From the NCBI GenBank assembly GCA_012514535.1, contig JAAZAA010000191.1, positions 1-57,071 on the forward strand: a stretch of 57,071 nt of DNA, given 5' to 3'. The translations under genes were made by a program, and so were the position numbers. The notes beneath the pieces are model-generated. The model did no database searches, was not told the origin of the DNA, and saw nothing but the letters and a program-made list of their open reading frames with translations. Each line of letters begins with the position of its first letter. The first letter of the stretch is position 1. This document shows positions 6,563-15,913 of the stretch, piece after piece. This DNA comes from Myxococcales bacterium. GTDB taxonomy: Bacteria > Myxococcota_A > Polyangia > Polyangiales > Polyangiaceae.

Positions 6563-8795
6563 ACTTGCGCAACGTGCGCTGCAGCGCGTTGTGCTTCTCC
6601 AACAGGCGCTCAGTGAGCTCCTTGTCGTCCTTGAGGTTCTTTCGCTCGCCCGGATCCTCGTCGAGATCGTACACCCCGAGCACCCGCCCCTGGCTCACGA
6701 TGAGCTTGTAGGGACCGTCATAGAACGCGAGGCGCTCGCGGTTGTTGGGGGCCTCGGGCATGTCGACGAGCACGAGCCGCTCCTGGAGAGGCTCGTCCGG
6801 AGGAGCGAGCACGTCGCGCAGCAACGATTCTCCCCGGACGAAGTTCGGATCTCCTTCGGCGGCGTCGTCGGCGCGCGGGATGGGTTGCCCGAAGGCGTCG
6901 AGGATGGTGGGGACCACGTCCACGATGCTGCGCCGGGCCCGAACCCGACGCGGCTCTGCCCCGGGGACGTAGACGATCAGCGGGACCCGCACGAGCTCCT
7001 CCCACACCTCGAAGCCGTGCCGGATGAGTCCATGCTCGCCGAAGGCCTCGCCGTGATCGCTGGTGACGATGACGATCGTCCGGTCTGCCGCCGGCCCCGC
7101 GGCGATGGCGTCCAGCACGCGCCCCACGTGTTTGTCCACGAAGGCGACCTCACCATCGTACCGCGCGCGCTCGTCCCTGCCGAAATCGAACTCCTCGTGG
7201 GGAACGTACTCCGCGTGGGGGTCCACGTAATGCGCCCACAGGTAGAACTGCTCGTCCTTCTCGACGACCTCTTGGAGGCGCTCGATGGCCACGTCGCTGA
7301 CGCGGTCGCTGTTCACCCGGCGATCGCCTTCGATGAGGATGAGCTTGGGAGCGGCGGTGGTGTCGAGCACGTCGAAGCCGCGCTCGAAGCCGTACGTCTT
7401 GTGGAAGAAGTACCAGTAGCCCTGCACGCTGACGGTGCGGATGCCGGCTGCCTGGAGCCGCTCCTGGACGAACTTCTCCTCGGGCGGGAAGCGATCGAAG
7501 TGGGACCAGTCGCGCCGCGTCTCGCTCGGGTACTTGCCGATCAACGCGGGCCCGAGGCTCTTGCTGGTGTAGGACGCGAGCGCATAGGCCCGCTCGAACA
7601 CGGTGGAGCGGGCGGCGAGCTCGTCGAGCCGCTTCGAGAGGGGGCGCTCGTTGCCCATGTACCCGAGGTCCCAGCGGAGGGTGTCGATCGTGAGCAGCAC
7701 GACGTTCGGGCGCTCAGGCAGGGTTCGGGCCGCGGCTTCACGGACGGCCTCGGACGCCTCCGTCGGCTCGTCCAGCTCCACGGGTTGGGCGTCTCGGCCC
7801 GAGCAGTCCTCGTCGATGCCGTTTCCTGGCACGTCCAGCGCCCCGGGATGGATCGCCGGATCCGCGTCGTCACAGTCTCCCCCCGCGAAGGCCCGAGCGA
7901 AGCCATCGCCGTCCCCGTCGGTGAGTCCGCGCGCCAGAGGGAGCACCCGCGTCGCCAGACCCGTCGATCTCTCCCAGGCCAGGCCGACGTCCTCGGGCAT
8001 GCGGTATGCCGCCACGAACCCCAGCGCCGGCAGGAGCGCCAAGAGACCGAAGGCCGCGTGGCGCCGCAGGAACGTGGCCCCGAGGTAGGCGCCCACCGCG
8101 AGGAGCAGCACGGAGAGCACCGGGCTCAGGTTCAGCTCGTCCCGGCGCAACACCCCGAACACCTGCCAGGGAGCGGTCCCCCCGCTCGTCTCACCGATCG
8201 CCAACAGCAGGGCCACGCCGCCCGCGAAGACGGACGCGCCGATGGCGATCGCCGACGACGACAGCGGCGCCTGGACGCGCCGCGCCAACGCGGCCGCCAA
8301 CAGGCGCGTGAGGGCGACGAGCGCCACGAGCAAACCAACGGCCAAGAGCGCGAGGCCAGCGCCCGTCGCCGCCGGTCCGAGCCCGGCGACGAGCACCGCC
8401 AGGCCCCCGCGAGCGGCCAGGTACAGCCCGCACAAGGCCATCGGACCTGCGAGGACCATTGCCCAACGCGACAGCGACGAATGAGAGAGGCGGCGCCACT
8501 CGGCGCGGGGCCCATCGGGGTGCAGCGCCCACCAGCCAGCGCCGACCCCCAGGGCGACGAACAGCGTCAGAGGCCACAGGAGCCCCACCCCGCTGGGGAA
8601 GAGCTGCCCCGGGGAGACCTCGAGGGCCGCAGCTCCCGCCTCCATGCGGGCGACCACGCCGCTCGCCAGGGCGGCGCCGGCCGCCGTACCGAGGAAGAGG
8701 CGTCCCCAAAAGGGCCATCGCCCCGCCCGTGGGACGGTGGACGTCGTGGACGCTTCGGCGCTCGGAGCGGGCTCGACGGGAGGGCTGGACGACAT
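6546..8795 (-). CDS. Membrane-anchored sulfatase/alkaline-phosphatase-fold protein with MopE-like metal-binding motif
   Basis: 749 residues from ATG 8795 (an in-frame start at 8873 is less likely). Residues about 30-265 hold six to eight membrane helices. A short acidic segment follows (DGDGDG 293-298, GGDCDD 306-310, DEDCSG 328-333) that matches the putative metal-binding motif common in myxobacterial surface proteins. From residue 362 comes a sulfatase-family domain: RPNVVLLTIDTLR with the metal Asp371, SYTSKSLGPALIG at the nucleophile position, and VTSDHGEAFGEHG near the C terminus. The formylglycine motif (C/S-x-P/A-x-R) is absent, so a Thr/Ser nucleophile and phosphatase or phospho-group transferase activity are more likely than true sulfatase activity. 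TACAAG lies 8 nt before the start. Confidence 0.78.
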   Translation of the reverse strand: MSSSPPVEPAPSAEASTTSTVPRAGRWPFWGRLFLGTAAGAALASGVVARMEAGAAALEVSPGQLFPSGVGLLWPLTLFVALGVGAGWWALHPDGPRAEWRRLSHSSLSRWAMVLAGPMALCGLYLAARGGLAVLVAGLGPAATGAGLALLAVGLLVALVALTRLLAAALARRVQAPLSSSAIAIGASVFAGGVALLLAIGETSGGTAPWQVFGVLRRDELNLSPVLSVLLLAVGAYLGATFLRRHAAFGLLALLPALGFVAAYRMPEDVGLAWERSTGLATRVLPLARGLTDGDGDGFARAFAGGDCDDADPAIHPGALDVPGNGIDEDCSGRDAQPVELDEPTEASEAVREAAARTLPERPNVVLLTIDTLRWDLGYMGNERPLSKRLDELAARSTVFERAYALASYTSKSLGPALIGKYPSETRRDWSHFDRFPPEEKFVQERLQAAGIRTVSVQGYWYFFHKTYGFERGFDVLDTTAAPKLILIEGDRRVNSDRVSDVAIERLQEVVEKDEQFYLWAHYVDPHAEYVPHEEFDFGRDERARYDGEVAFVDKHVGRVLDAIAAGPAADRTIVIVTSDHGEAFGEHGLIRHGFEVWEELVRVPLIVYVPGAEPRRVRARRSIVDVVPTILDAFGQPIPRADDAAEGDPNFVRGESLLRDVLAPPDEPLQERLVLVDMPEAPNNRERLAFYDGPYKLIVSQGRVLGVYDLDEDPGERKNLKDDKELTERLLEKHNALQRTLRKFRPRR

Positions 8796-8922
8796 GCGGC
8801 GGTCTTGTAACACGCAGGCGCTCGGGGGGCACCGCTCGGGCGCGCCGGGGCGCGCGCCTCTCCAGAGACTCACGGCTGGGTGAGTCGTCCTCGAGGTCGT
8901 CCGCGCTGTCTGCGCGCAGTCG

Positions 8923-9918
8923 TCACTCCCCGTCGTCGGGGGGGACGCGCGGCCGCCGCGCCAGAGGGTGCGCTCGATCGTAGACTTGGGACAGCTGCTG
9001 CAAGGACAGGTGCGTGTAGCGCTGGGTGGTCACCACGCTCGAGTGCCCGAGGAGATCCTGAATGGCGCGCAGATCCGCCCCCGCCTCGAGCATGTGCGTG
9101 GCGCAGGAGTGGCGCAGGGCGTGCGGGTGGAGGTCTCCGCGCCCGCTCCCCAGCACGCCGTAGCGCTGCACCAGCTCCTGGACTCGGCGCACGCCGAGTC
9201 GGGCCCCCCGCCGGCTCACGAGGAGGGCCCGTGGATCGAGGAACCCGGTCTTCGGATGGGAGAGCTCGGAGCGACGCTCCAGATAGGCGTGCAGCGCCGC
9301 GCGCGCGGGGCCGCCGATGGGCACGATGCGCTCCTTCTTTCCTTTGCCGAGCACGCGCATGGTGCCCTCCCGGAGCCGCACGTGCTCCAGATCGAGGTGG
9401 ACCAGCTCGCTGACACGGAGCCCGGAACCATAGAGCAGCTCGAGGAGCGCGGCGTCCCGGAGCTGCTCTGGAGCGCTGGCGGACGTCTCGCCCTGCAGCG
9501 GTGCCTCGACGATCCGCGCAGCGGCGTCGGCGTTGACGAACAGCGGCATCTTGCGGCGGACCTTGGGCGTCTTCATCGCCGCCGCGACGTTCGCGCGCAC
9601 CACCTCCCGTCGCTCGAGGTACCGCAACAGCGCCCGCACGCTCGCGAGCTTCCGCGCGAGGGAGGTCGACGTGATTTCACGAGACAGCTCGGCGAGCCAG
9701 GCCCGGAGCGCCACCTTGTCCACGTCTCCTGGCTCCGCTCCCCTCCCCAGTCGCTCCCCCAGAAAGACCTCCAGCTGAAAGAGGTCCCGCTGGTACGCCG
9801 CGACCGTATGCGGGGAGCTGCGCTGCTCGTGCCGCAGGTGCTCGACGAAGCGCTGGATCCAAACGCCGAGCGGCGACATCGGCGCGTCGTCCGCTGCTGC
9901 CACCGTGCGCGCGTTCAC
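8923..9918 (-). CDS. xerC: Tyrosine recombinase XerC/XerD
   Basis: 331 residues from GTG 9918; ATG 9879 (LGVWIQRF) is an alternative that brings it nearer the usual ~300. The N-terminal SAM-like core-binding domain (FVEHLRHEQRSSPHTVAAYQ) and the catalytic domain are complete. Catalytic Arg is in SGLRVSEL, Lys in GKGKKERIVP, His/Arg in HALRHSCATHML, His in LLGHSSVVTTQ and Tyr in RYTHL. Xer recombinases resolve chromosome dimers at dif with FtsK. C versus D cannot be decided by eye. The gene follows the membrane protein at 9928 by 9 bases in the same direction. Nothing nearby suggests an integrated element. Confidence 0.88.
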   Translation of the reverse strand: MNARTVAAADDAPMSPLGVWIQRFVEHLRHEQRSSPHTVAAYQRDLFQLEVFLGERLGRGAEPGDVDKVALRAWLAELSREITSTSLARKLASVRALLRYLERREVVRANVAAAMKTPKVRRKMPLFVNADAAARIVEAPLQGETSASAPEQLRDAALLELLYGSGLRVSELVHLDLEHVRLREGTMRVLGKGKKERIVPIGGPARAALHAYLERRSELSHPKTGFLDPRALLVSRRGARLGVRRVQELVQRYGVLGSGRGDLHPHALRHSCATHMLEAGADLRAIQDLLGHSSVVTTQRYTHLSLQQLSQVYDRAHPLARRPRVPPDDGE

Positions 9919-9927
9919 CCGGCCATG

Positions 9928-10644
9928 CTACCCCGTGAGCACCACGAACAGCCAACAAGCGGTCCCCGCCAAACACAACGCGAGCGCGAACGAGAGACCG
10001 CGACGCTGCACCTCCCCCGCTTCGTCGATCACCCGCCAGCCCGCCCAGGCGAGCCCGAGCAGCAGCGCGCCGAAGCCGAGGGCGAGCAAGCCGATGCGCA
10101 GCAGCTTCGCCCCATGGCTGGCGGCGTGGGCCTCCCCCCACGCGGTGCCCCGAGCGCCCCCTTCGACCCCGTTTCCCAGGCTCGCGTCACCCGCGCTCGT
10201 GGACGGCTCGGGGCGCGCGAGCATGCCGGCCTCGGCCCTCAGGGCGGCGGCGCGGTTCAAGCGCGCCAGAGCCACCTGCGCCCGCTCCAGCTCCTCCGAG
10301 CGGGTCACCCACCAGTGGCTCGTCTGCAGGGCCGCGCTGCGCACGGCTCCCCAGGCGGTGCGCGCGAGGGCATGGCGTCCCTCTGCCTCCGCTCCGCGCG
10401 CGATCGCCTCCAGCCGCTGGTAGGCCGCGTCCACGTGCGGCGCGCCCGGTGCATAGGCCACGGCCCCCGTGCGGGCGTGGAGCACCGACGTCTCGAGATC
10501 TCCCCGATGAAACGCCTCGTCGCTCGCCCGCAGCGCCCGCTCCCCTCGCTGGATCTCCCGTGCGGTGATCAGCCCCACGAAGAACACCCCGAGCAGCAGG
10601 AGCTGCACCGCGCGACGGAGCCACACGGCCATCACCGAGACCAC
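9928..10644 (-). CDS. Unknown membrane protein with helical (TPR-like) middle
   Basis: 238 residues from GTG 10644, chosen because GGAGGG lies about 9-14 nt upstream; ATG 10632 is the alternative. One N-terminal span (AVQLLLLGVFFVGLITA) precedes a ~100-residue Ala-rich helical region with repeat-like pairs (ALRASDEAFHRGDLETSVLHA, HALARTAWGAVRSAAL). Two C-terminal spans follow (LLRIGLLALGFGALLLGLAW and ALALCLAGTACWLFVVL). The family is not recognised. It lies 40 bases after the ABC-2 permease gene and just before xerC, so it is probably the permease's operon partner. Confidence 0.65.
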   Translation of the reverse strand: MVSVMAVWLRRAVQLLLLGVFFVGLITAREIQRGERALRASDEAFHRGDLETSVLHARTGAVAYAPGAPHVDAAYQRLEAIARGAEAEGRHALARTAWGAVRSAALQTSHWWVTRSEELERAQVALARLNRAAALRAEAGMLARPEPSTSAGDASLGNGVEGGARGTAWGEAHAASHGAKLLRIGLLALGFGALLLGLAWAGWRVIDEAGEVQRRGLSFALALCLAGTACWLFVVLTG

Positions 10645-10684
10645 GACGCCCCGCCCTCCCCTCCGCCAAACAGAGCCAGCGTGC

Positions 10685-11617
10685 TCACAGGAAATCGCGG
10701 CGCCGGAAGATGATCGTCGAGAGCGCGAGCAACCCCGCCGACCACGCCACCGCCTGGAGCGCCGCGGCGCCCGTATACGGCCAATAGCTCACCCCCACCG
10801 CTTCGCCCGTGAGGAGCGGACGCGGCGGCACGTAGGCCATCAAATTGGGCAACACCTCGCTGAGGATTCCCGCGATCTCCTTGATGGTCGTCCCGAAGAC
10901 CCGCTCCGGTAACCGCGCCAGGGTGTCCGCGGAGCGGCCCAGCACCACGAACCCCAGCGTGAACAGAGCCGTGAGGAAGGGTGAAGAGAACGACGCGAAG
11001 ACCGTCGCGATGGCACAAATGACGCACACCTCGAGGAACGTGAGCAGCCCCGCGCCCAGCAGCACGCGCCGATCGTCCGGCGCGTCGACGGCGAAGCTCG
11101 CGCCCCAGACGAGCAAGGCCAGCGCGACCGGGATGGGGAGCCAGGTGCGCAGCCGAGGAGCGCGCCACCCGACGAGCGCCGCCGCGGCCACCAACCCGAC
11201 GGGGACCGTCAGGGCGGTGGTCAGGCCGTCTCCGGCGATGGCCCCGAGGGCGACGAGCAGGAGGCCCGTGTAGGCCGCGACGAAGACGGCCAGGGTGAGC
11301 AAGGTGCCGAAGTACTTGCCGACCAGATACTCGGCGCGGTGGAGCGGGCGCGCCAGGATGGGGAAGATGGTCTTCAGCTCGAGCTCGCGGTACAGGCTCG
11401 TAGCCCCCAAGATCACGGCCACGAGCACCGCGTAGAGGGACGTGGAGGCCGCGCCCAGGTCGGCCACCACCCGCAGCTGCTCTTGCAACGCGTACGCGCC
11501 GACGACGAGGGAGTAGGCGCCAGTCGCCAGCGCGAGGCCGAAGAGCCCGTGCAGGATGCGCGCTCGGACCGCCTCCCGATAGGTATTCAGGGCGATGACG
11601 GAAATCCGGTGCAGCAT
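10685..11617 (-). CDS. ABC-2 type transporter permease
   Basis: 310 residues from ATG 11617. The N terminus ISVIALNTYREAVRARILHGL and the next block ELELKTIFPILARPLHRAEYLVGKY are typical of ABC-2 permeases of the NosY/GldF kind, where an amphipathic helix and an E-R-x4-L-L-L-x-R-P-like loop dock on the ATPase. Six membrane segments can be drawn, ending with SWPYTGAAALQAVAWSAGLL and RRRDFL. No ATPase gene is adjacent in the window, so the partner is encoded elsewhere. It is the first gene of a three-gene reverse-strand set with the unknown membrane protein and xerC. Substrate unknown. Confidence 0.75.
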   Translation of the reverse strand: MLHRISVIALNTYREAVRARILHGLFGLALATGAYSLVVGAYALQEQLRVVADLGAASTSLYAVLVAVILGATSLYRELELKTIFPILARPLHRAEYLVGKYFGTLLTLAVFVAAYTGLLLVALGAIAGDGLTTALTVPVGLVAAAALVGWRAPRLRTWLPIPVALALLVWGASFAVDAPDDRRVLLGAGLLTFLEVCVICAIATVFASFSSPFLTALFTLGFVVLGRSADTLARLPERVFGTTIKEIAGILSEVLPNLMAYVPPRPLLTGEAVGVSYWPYTGAAALQAVAWSAGLLALSTIIFRRRDFL

Positions 11618-11738
11618 GGGATCCGTTGCGTCATAGCGGAGCGCTCTGCTCCCTGAAAGGGCTCCCCGAAAGGGCTCCCTGAGAGGCAACGGGGGCGGCT
11701 CGGAGCGAGCCCGCACGTCGGCTCCGGTGAAAACTCGC

Positions 11739-13112
11739 TCAATAGCCCGCGAGTTTGCCGAGCCCTTCGAGGAGCTCCGCCTCGTCCGTCTGCCGGGCCC
11801 CCCCATGCCTCGCCAGGAGCTCGGCGATGTCGCTCGGCGGGCGCCGCGACAGACGGGGGAAAGGCGGTGACGCGGGTGCGGGGGGGGCCTCGTCGACGCC
11901 GGGAGAAAGCACTGGTGCAGCAGGGGCCGGAGCAGGAAGGGCAGACGCGAACTCGGTGGACGCCACGGGAGCGAACTCGGCGAGCTCAGGTTCCGCGGCG
12001 GTAGGTGCGGCGAGTGCGACCTCGGAGGAGGCGGGCGCGGCGGGTGTGAGCGTCTGCTCCGGGGTGCCGATCCGGGGAGCGACGGGCGCCCAGACCTGCG
12101 TTGGTGTCTCGTCCCGCCCGTCGTCGCCTCCGTCCAGCTGCGTCGATGACCGCAGGGACTCTTCGGGGGGAACCTCGGGCGCGAACACGGCGCGGTCCGG
12201 CTCGTCCTGGACCGCCGGGGCGGGCGCGCTGAGCTCGAGGGGCTCCAGAATTTCCTGGGACGGGACTTCCTGCCTGACGGGGACGGCGTCGGCGCGGGGT
12301 GGAACCGCCGCGACCGTGGGCGGGACCACCTCGACGCTGGGCGGCGCGGCCTCGGCCGCAGCGAGGATGTGGGACGGCGTGTCCTCGAAGCTCAAAGCCG
12401 TCGCTTCGGGGGGCACCTTCGACAGCTCGAGGGGCGGGGACTCTTCGACGGTGATGTCGATGTCGAGCTCGTCCAGCGGGGGCGCGAGCACGGAGTGGAT
12501 GCGGGGCGGAAATCCGGAGAGCTCCTGCTCCCGGCGCGGCGCCGGGCTCCCTGGCGCTTCTTCGCGAGCCGCGCTCACTGCCGTGGGTGCCGCAACCTCT
12601 TCCTGCGACTTCGAATCGTGAGCTTCGGGGAAGCCCCGCGGCCCCGCGGACACGTGCAGCAGTGGCTCGACCGAGAGCCCCCCGCGCGCCAGGGCGCGCT
12701 GCGTCTCGCGGCACAAGCGTGCCAGAGACCGCCGCGCGGCCTTGCGGTTCACGGGGACGAGGGCGGCCTCGAGCTCCACCACCAGGTGCGCCAGCCCCGT
12801 CACCCCCTGACGTCCTGCGACGCGCGCGAGGTTGGGACTCGGCGAGCGCACCGCCTGCAGCAGGGTCGCCAACAAGCCCCGCAGGCTCCGCTCGACGGCC
12901 ACCTCCGAAACGTCCCGCGCCACGTCATCCGGGATCAAATCGCCGTGGGCGTCGAGCCGCGCCGTCCAACCGTCCACCACGGGAGCGGCACCCAGCAGCT
13001 TGCGCAGGGCGTCGTCCGCCAACCCGAGCACGATGTACCCCGCGCTCTCGGCGACGAAGGAGGTGTCCCCCCGTCGGGACGCCGCCACGATCTCCGCAAG
13101 TGATACGCTCAT
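11739..13112 (-). CDS. Unknown protein translationally coupled to hisF
   Basis: 457 residues from ATG 13112; its start overlaps the stop of hisF in an ATGA, so it is expressed with hisF. Residues about 1-170 look folded and helical ([36 protein letters not shown] split by Gly/Pro turns; [16 protein letters not shown]). Residues about 170-425 are low-complexity, acidic and Pro/Ala-rich. A short conserved-looking C terminus follows ([26 protein letters not shown]). No signal peptide or membrane span is seen. I do not recognise the family. The layout (folded head, long disordered linker, short helix at the end) suggests an adaptor or scaffold. Confidence 0.7.
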   Translation of the reverse strand: MSVSLAEIVAASRRGDTSFVAESAGYIVLGLADDALRKLLGAAPVVDGWTARLDAHGDLIPDDVARDVSEVAVERSLRGLLATLLQAVRSPSPNLARVAGRQGVTGLAHLVVELEAALVPVNRKAARRSLARLCRETQRALARGGLSVEPLLHVSAGPRGFPEAHDSKSQEEVAAPTAVSAAREEAPGSPAPRREQELSGFPPRIHSVLAPPLDELDIDITVEESPPLELSKVPPEATALSFEDTPSHILAAAEAAPPSVEVVPPTVAAVPPRADAVPVRQEVPSQEILEPLELSAPAPAVQDEPDRAVFAPEVPPEESLRSSTQLDGGDDGRDETPTQVWAPVAPRIGTPEQTLTPAAPASSEVALAAPTAAEPELAEFAPVASTEFASALPAPAPAAPVLSPGVDEAPPAPASPPFPRLSRRPPSDIAELLARHGGARQTDEAELLEGLGKLAGY

Positions 13113-13876
13113 GAGTCCTCCACTCGAACGCGCACGCCCGCGTCCCGGAGGAACGCCTTGGCTTGAGCGACGGTGTAGATGCCGTCGTGGAAAATGCTCG
13201 CGGCCAAGGCGGCGTCCGCGCCCCCCTCGACCAGCCCCTCCCGCAGGTGCTCCAGGGTGCCGACGCCGCCGGACGCCACGACCGGGATCCCGACGGCGGA
13301 CGTGACCTCCCGCAGCAAGGGCAGATCGTAGCCGGCCTGGGTCCCGTCCCGATCCATGCTCGTCAGCAGGATCTCGCCAGCGCCGAGCGCGGCGCCCCGC
13401 TGCGCCCACTCGATGACGTCGAGGCCCGTGCCCCGGCGCCCGCCGTGGGTGAACACCTCCCAGCCGCCCTCGGGCTTGCGCCGGGCGTCGATGGCGAGGA
13501 CGAGGACCTGAGTGCCCCAAGCGCCGGCCACGCGCTCGATGAGGGACGGATCTCGCACGGCAGCGCTGTTGACGCTCACCTTGTCCGCGCCAGCGTCCAA
13601 CAGCGAGCGCACGTCGTCCGGGCTGCTGACCCCACCACCGACGGTGAGGGGCGTGAAGACGACCTCCGCCGTGCGCGCCACCACGTCCAGGAGGATGCCC
13701 CGCGCCTCGTGGGTGGCGGTGATGTCCAGGAAGGTGATCTCGTCGGCGCCGGCCGCGTCGTAGCGAAGGGCGCACTCCACAGGATCCCCTGCGTCGCGGA
13801 TGTTGACGAAGTTGACGCCCTTGACCACACGGCCCTCACGAACGTCGAGACAGGGGATGATGCGCTTCGCTAACAC
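13109..13876 (-). CDS. hisF: Imidazole glycerol phosphate synthase, cyclase subunit HisF
   Basis: 255 residues, the normal HisF length. It starts at GTG 13876 with a good Shine-Dalgarno (GGGAGAAG) 5 nt upstream; longer in-frame starts lack this. It opens with [19 protein letters not shown], where the Asp of CLDV is the first catalytic acid. The second is in [13 protein letters not shown]. Phosphate-binding loops [11 protein letters not shown] and [12 protein letters not shown] are intact. HisF forms a (beta/alpha)8 barrel and uses ammonia from HisH to make IGP and AICAR, linking histidine and purine synthesis. No other his gene is in the window. It is divergent from the gene at 13943 with 66 bases between starts. 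Confidence 0.96.
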   Translation of the reverse strand: MLAKRIIPCLDVREGRVVKGVNFVNIRDAGDPVECALRYDAAGADEITFLDITATHEARGILLDVVARTAEVVFTPLTVGGGVSSPDDVRSLLDAGADKVSVNSAAVRDPSLIERVAGAWGTQVLVLAIDARRKPEGGWEVFTHGGRRGTGLDVIEWAQRGAALGAGEILLTSMDRDGTQAGYDLPLLREVTSAVGIPVVASGGVGTLEHLREGLVEGGADAALAASIFHDGIYTVAQAKAFLRDAGVRVRVEDS

Positions 13877-13907
13877 TCGACTTCTCCCATACGGCAGACC
13901 CGCCGCT

Positions 13908-13935
13908 TTGGACAAAACCTTGCGGATCGGATAAG
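13908..13935 (+). promoter_or_regulatory. Candidate promoter of the zinc-ribbon gene, possibly leaderless
   Basis: TTGGAC at 13908-13913 and GATAAG at 13930-13935, spacing 16 bp. The -10-like box ends 7 nt before the ATG at 13943, and no Shine-Dalgarno lies between, so transcription may begin at or next to the start codon. Confidence 0.35.
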
Positions 13936-13942
13936 CACCGCC

Positions 13943-15820
13943 ATGCACACCTGCCGGCGCTGCGGTACGCCGAACCGGCCCGGTCGCAACCACTGCATCG
14001 CCTGCGGCGAGCCCCTGGAGGGGCCGGCCCAGCCGCCGGGCCAGACCCTACCCGGGCCGGGCGGCCCCGCAAGCGGAGGCACCGATCAGGCGCCGCCGGA
14101 GCCCTCGCCCCCGAAGCCTTCGCCACCGAAGTCCTCGCCGCCCTCCCCACCGACCCCGGCCCAACCAGCCCCGGCCCAGCCAACGCGGTCGCATCGGGGC
14201 CGGACGCTGTTGGGGATCCCCCAGCGCACCCCAGGCCGTCCCGCGCCGGGGACCTCTCCGCCGGCTCCACCCCCGGACCTCTCCTCCCGGCCGCCCGAGG
14301 CGCCGGAGCCCCCACCCTCGCCTGAGGCGGGCTCGCCCGCGCCTCCCCCCTCCGACGGCGGACAACCCGACCTCGGCGCCCCCGAGACGGGAGCCGCGCT
14401 GCCCCGGAGGAGCACACCGTCTCCGACCGCGTCGAGCGGCCCGGCTCCGAGCGCCTCCGCACCGGGCGAGGCCCCGGCATCGGCCCCCCCCAACGGAGCG
14501 CCCCCTGAAGCGGCCCCTCCCGCGCCCCCGCCGGTCTCCCAGCCGGCCCAGGGCGCCGCCGCGCCGGAGGAGAGCTCCCCCGACCCGGGCGCCCCGGCCC
14601 TCGAGCCCCTGACGCCGCCCGTCCAGCCCCTCCCCCCCGAACCCGCCGGAGGGCCGAGCGCGCCTGCGCCCACGGAGGCGTTCTTCCCTCCCCCACGTCC
14701 CGGGCAGCAGCGCACGTCCCTCATCCCCGCGAGAGCCCCCGGCGCGGTCGAGCCCACCATCCCGCCCGACTCCTCCCCCGGGGCCCCGACGGACCGACGC
14801 CGCTCCCGCCGCTGGGTGCTGCTCGCCGCGGTCCTGGTGCTCCTCGTCGGCGGAGCCGGCGCCGGGCTCGCCCTCTGGCGCGCGCAGCCGCCCTCCTCGA
14901 GCCCCGCGCCGGCGCTGCCGTTCCGCACGGAGGTCCTCGTCGACGTCACCCCCGACGCCACGCAGGTCCCCGCCGTGGACGTCCTCACCCCACCCGGCGC
15001 CCAGGTGCGGATCGATGGGGTGCGGATCGATGGGGTGCAGCTCGACCTCCCGGAGAGCCCCGGCGCCGCCCAGGCGACGCGGACTCGCCACCACCTCGAG
15101 CTCCCCGAGGAAGCGGTGGGAGAAGCCGCCGACGTCGAGGTCACGGGACGCAGCGTGTCCATCGAGGTCGAGCTGCCCTCGGGGGAGACGGCGAGCACGG
15201 AGCTGACCGTGAGCCTCCCCGTCAGCCCCCTCCAGCTGACCACACCCGGCCCCCGCTGGGTCCTCGATCCTGGGTTGCTGCTCGTGCGCGGCACCACGTC
15301 TCCCGGGGCGCGCGTGCAGGCCGGCGACAGCCGTGTGCGCGCCGACGACCAGGGGAACTTCCTCTTGCCGGTGCCGACGAAGGCTACGGGCGTGCTCACC
15401 GTGCGCAGCACCGCTCCCGGCGAGGTCACGCGCCGTGTCCAGGTGCAGGTCGTCGATCGCGCCACCTTGCCTCCCCCTACGGCGTTCACCGAGCTCACCT
15501 CGGGAACCGATACCTCGGGAGCCCATACCTCGGGCGGGGAGCCGCGCCGGGTTCGAATCACCGGCAAGGTGACGGAGGCACGTCAGGAAGCCGAGGGCGT
15601 CCTCCTCGTCCTCGAGGTGACCCAGGGCTGCACCAGCAAAGCCCCCTGCCGCGTGGAGGTCCTGCATCCCGTGCGGCTGGATCCGGCGCGCCTCCGCAGC
15701 ACGAGCTCCCGGGATCAAGGCCCGAGCTACGGGCCCGGTCGGCAGCTGGACGTGGTGGGAGAGCTCCTCTCCAGCGGAGCCCGCCCCCGACTCCTCGCCG
15801 AGGCCCTGGTGCCACGCTGA
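13943..15820 (+). CDS. Zinc-ribbon membrane protein with Pro-rich linker and periplasmic domain
   Basis: 625 residues from ATG 13943. An N-terminal zinc ribbon is visible (C4-x2-C7 and C18-x2-C21). A ~260-residue Pro/Ala/Ser-rich linker follows, then one membrane span ([21 protein letters not shown], about 291-311). The C-terminal ~310 residues are beta-rich and contain two Ig/PEGA-like stretches ([19 protein letters not shown]..., [18 protein letters not shown]). Near the end, [11 protein letters not shown] suggests an OB-like or small beta domain. The topology (cytoplasmic ribbon, linker, span, periplasmic domain) is the same as in the GltJ-like protein at 17918, but there is no GYF or TonB-like end. 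Function unknown; it may sense or recruit at the membrane. It is followed by the Fe-S carrier gene. Confidence 0.72.
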   Translation: MHTCRRCGTPNRPGRNHCIACGEPLEGPAQPPGQTLPGPGGPASGGTDQAPPEPSPPKPSPPKSSPPSPPTPAQPAPAQPTRSHRGRTLLGIPQRTPGRPAPGTSPPAPPPDLSSRPPEAPEPPPSPEAGSPAPPPSDGGQPDLGAPETGAALPRRSTPSPTASSGPAPSASAPGEAPASAPPNGAPPEAAPPAPPPVSQPAQGAAAPEESSPDPGAPALEPLTPPVQPLPPEPAGGPSAPAPTEAFFPPPRPGQQRTSLIPARAPGAVEPTIPPDSSPGAPTDRRRSRRWVLLAAVLVLLVGGAGAGLALWRAQPPSSSPAPALPFRTEVLVDVTPDATQVPAVDVLTPPGAQVRIDGVRIDGVQLDLPESPGAAQATRTRHHLELPEEAVGEAADVEVTGRSVSIEVELPSGETASTELTVSLPVSPLQLTTPGPRWVLDPGLLLVRGTTSPGARVQAGDSRVRADDQGNFLLPVPTKATGVLTVRSTAPGEVTRRVQVQVVDRATLPPPTAFTELTSGTDTSGAHTSGGEPRRVRITGKVTEARQEAEGVLLVLEVTQGCTSKAPCRVEVLHPVRLDPARLRSTSSRDQGPSYGPGRQLDVVGELLSSGARPRLLAEALVPR

Positions 15821-15845
15821 GGGGGACATTCCGGACCTCCGCCGG

Positions 15846-15881
15846 GCCAGGGGGACGGGGCGCGGGGCACGTCCCCCTGGC
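15846..15881. promoter_or_regulatory. Perfect 12-bp inverted repeat before the Fe-S carrier gene
   Basis: GCCAGGGGGACG at 15846-15857 and its exact complement CGTCCCCCTGGC at 15870-15881, with a 12-nt spacer. The right arm covers the putative -35 box of the downstream gene. No T-run follows, so it is either a weak stem-loop ending the upstream transcript or an operator for the Fe-S gene. Confidence 0.6.
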
Positions 15882-15906
15882 AGGCGGTCGCGCCACGACC
15901 TATATT
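15877..15906 (+). promoter_or_regulatory. Candidate promoter of the Fe-S carrier gene, possibly leaderless
   Basis: CTGGCA (15877-15882) and TATATT (15901-15906), spacing 18 bp; the -10 matches consensus in 5 of 6. It ends 7 nt before the ATG at 15914 and no Shine-Dalgarno is present. Confidence 0.42.
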
Positions 15907-15913
15907 GTGGCCC

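Noticed and set aside
6591-8810. 739-residue forward open frame opposite the sulfatase-fold gene
   Set aside because: Antisense shadow; the reverse-strand protein has recognisable domains and motifs, and the forward one none.
8923-9918. XerC/D-like gene as a mobile-element integrase
   Set aside because: It lies with housekeeping genes, has normal composition, and no tRNA target, flanking repeats or element genes are nearby.
14048-15829. Long reverse frames over the zinc-ribbon gene
   Set aside because: The forward frame has a zinc ribbon, a Pro linker and a clean membrane span. The reverse frames are Gly/Arg-rich without structure.
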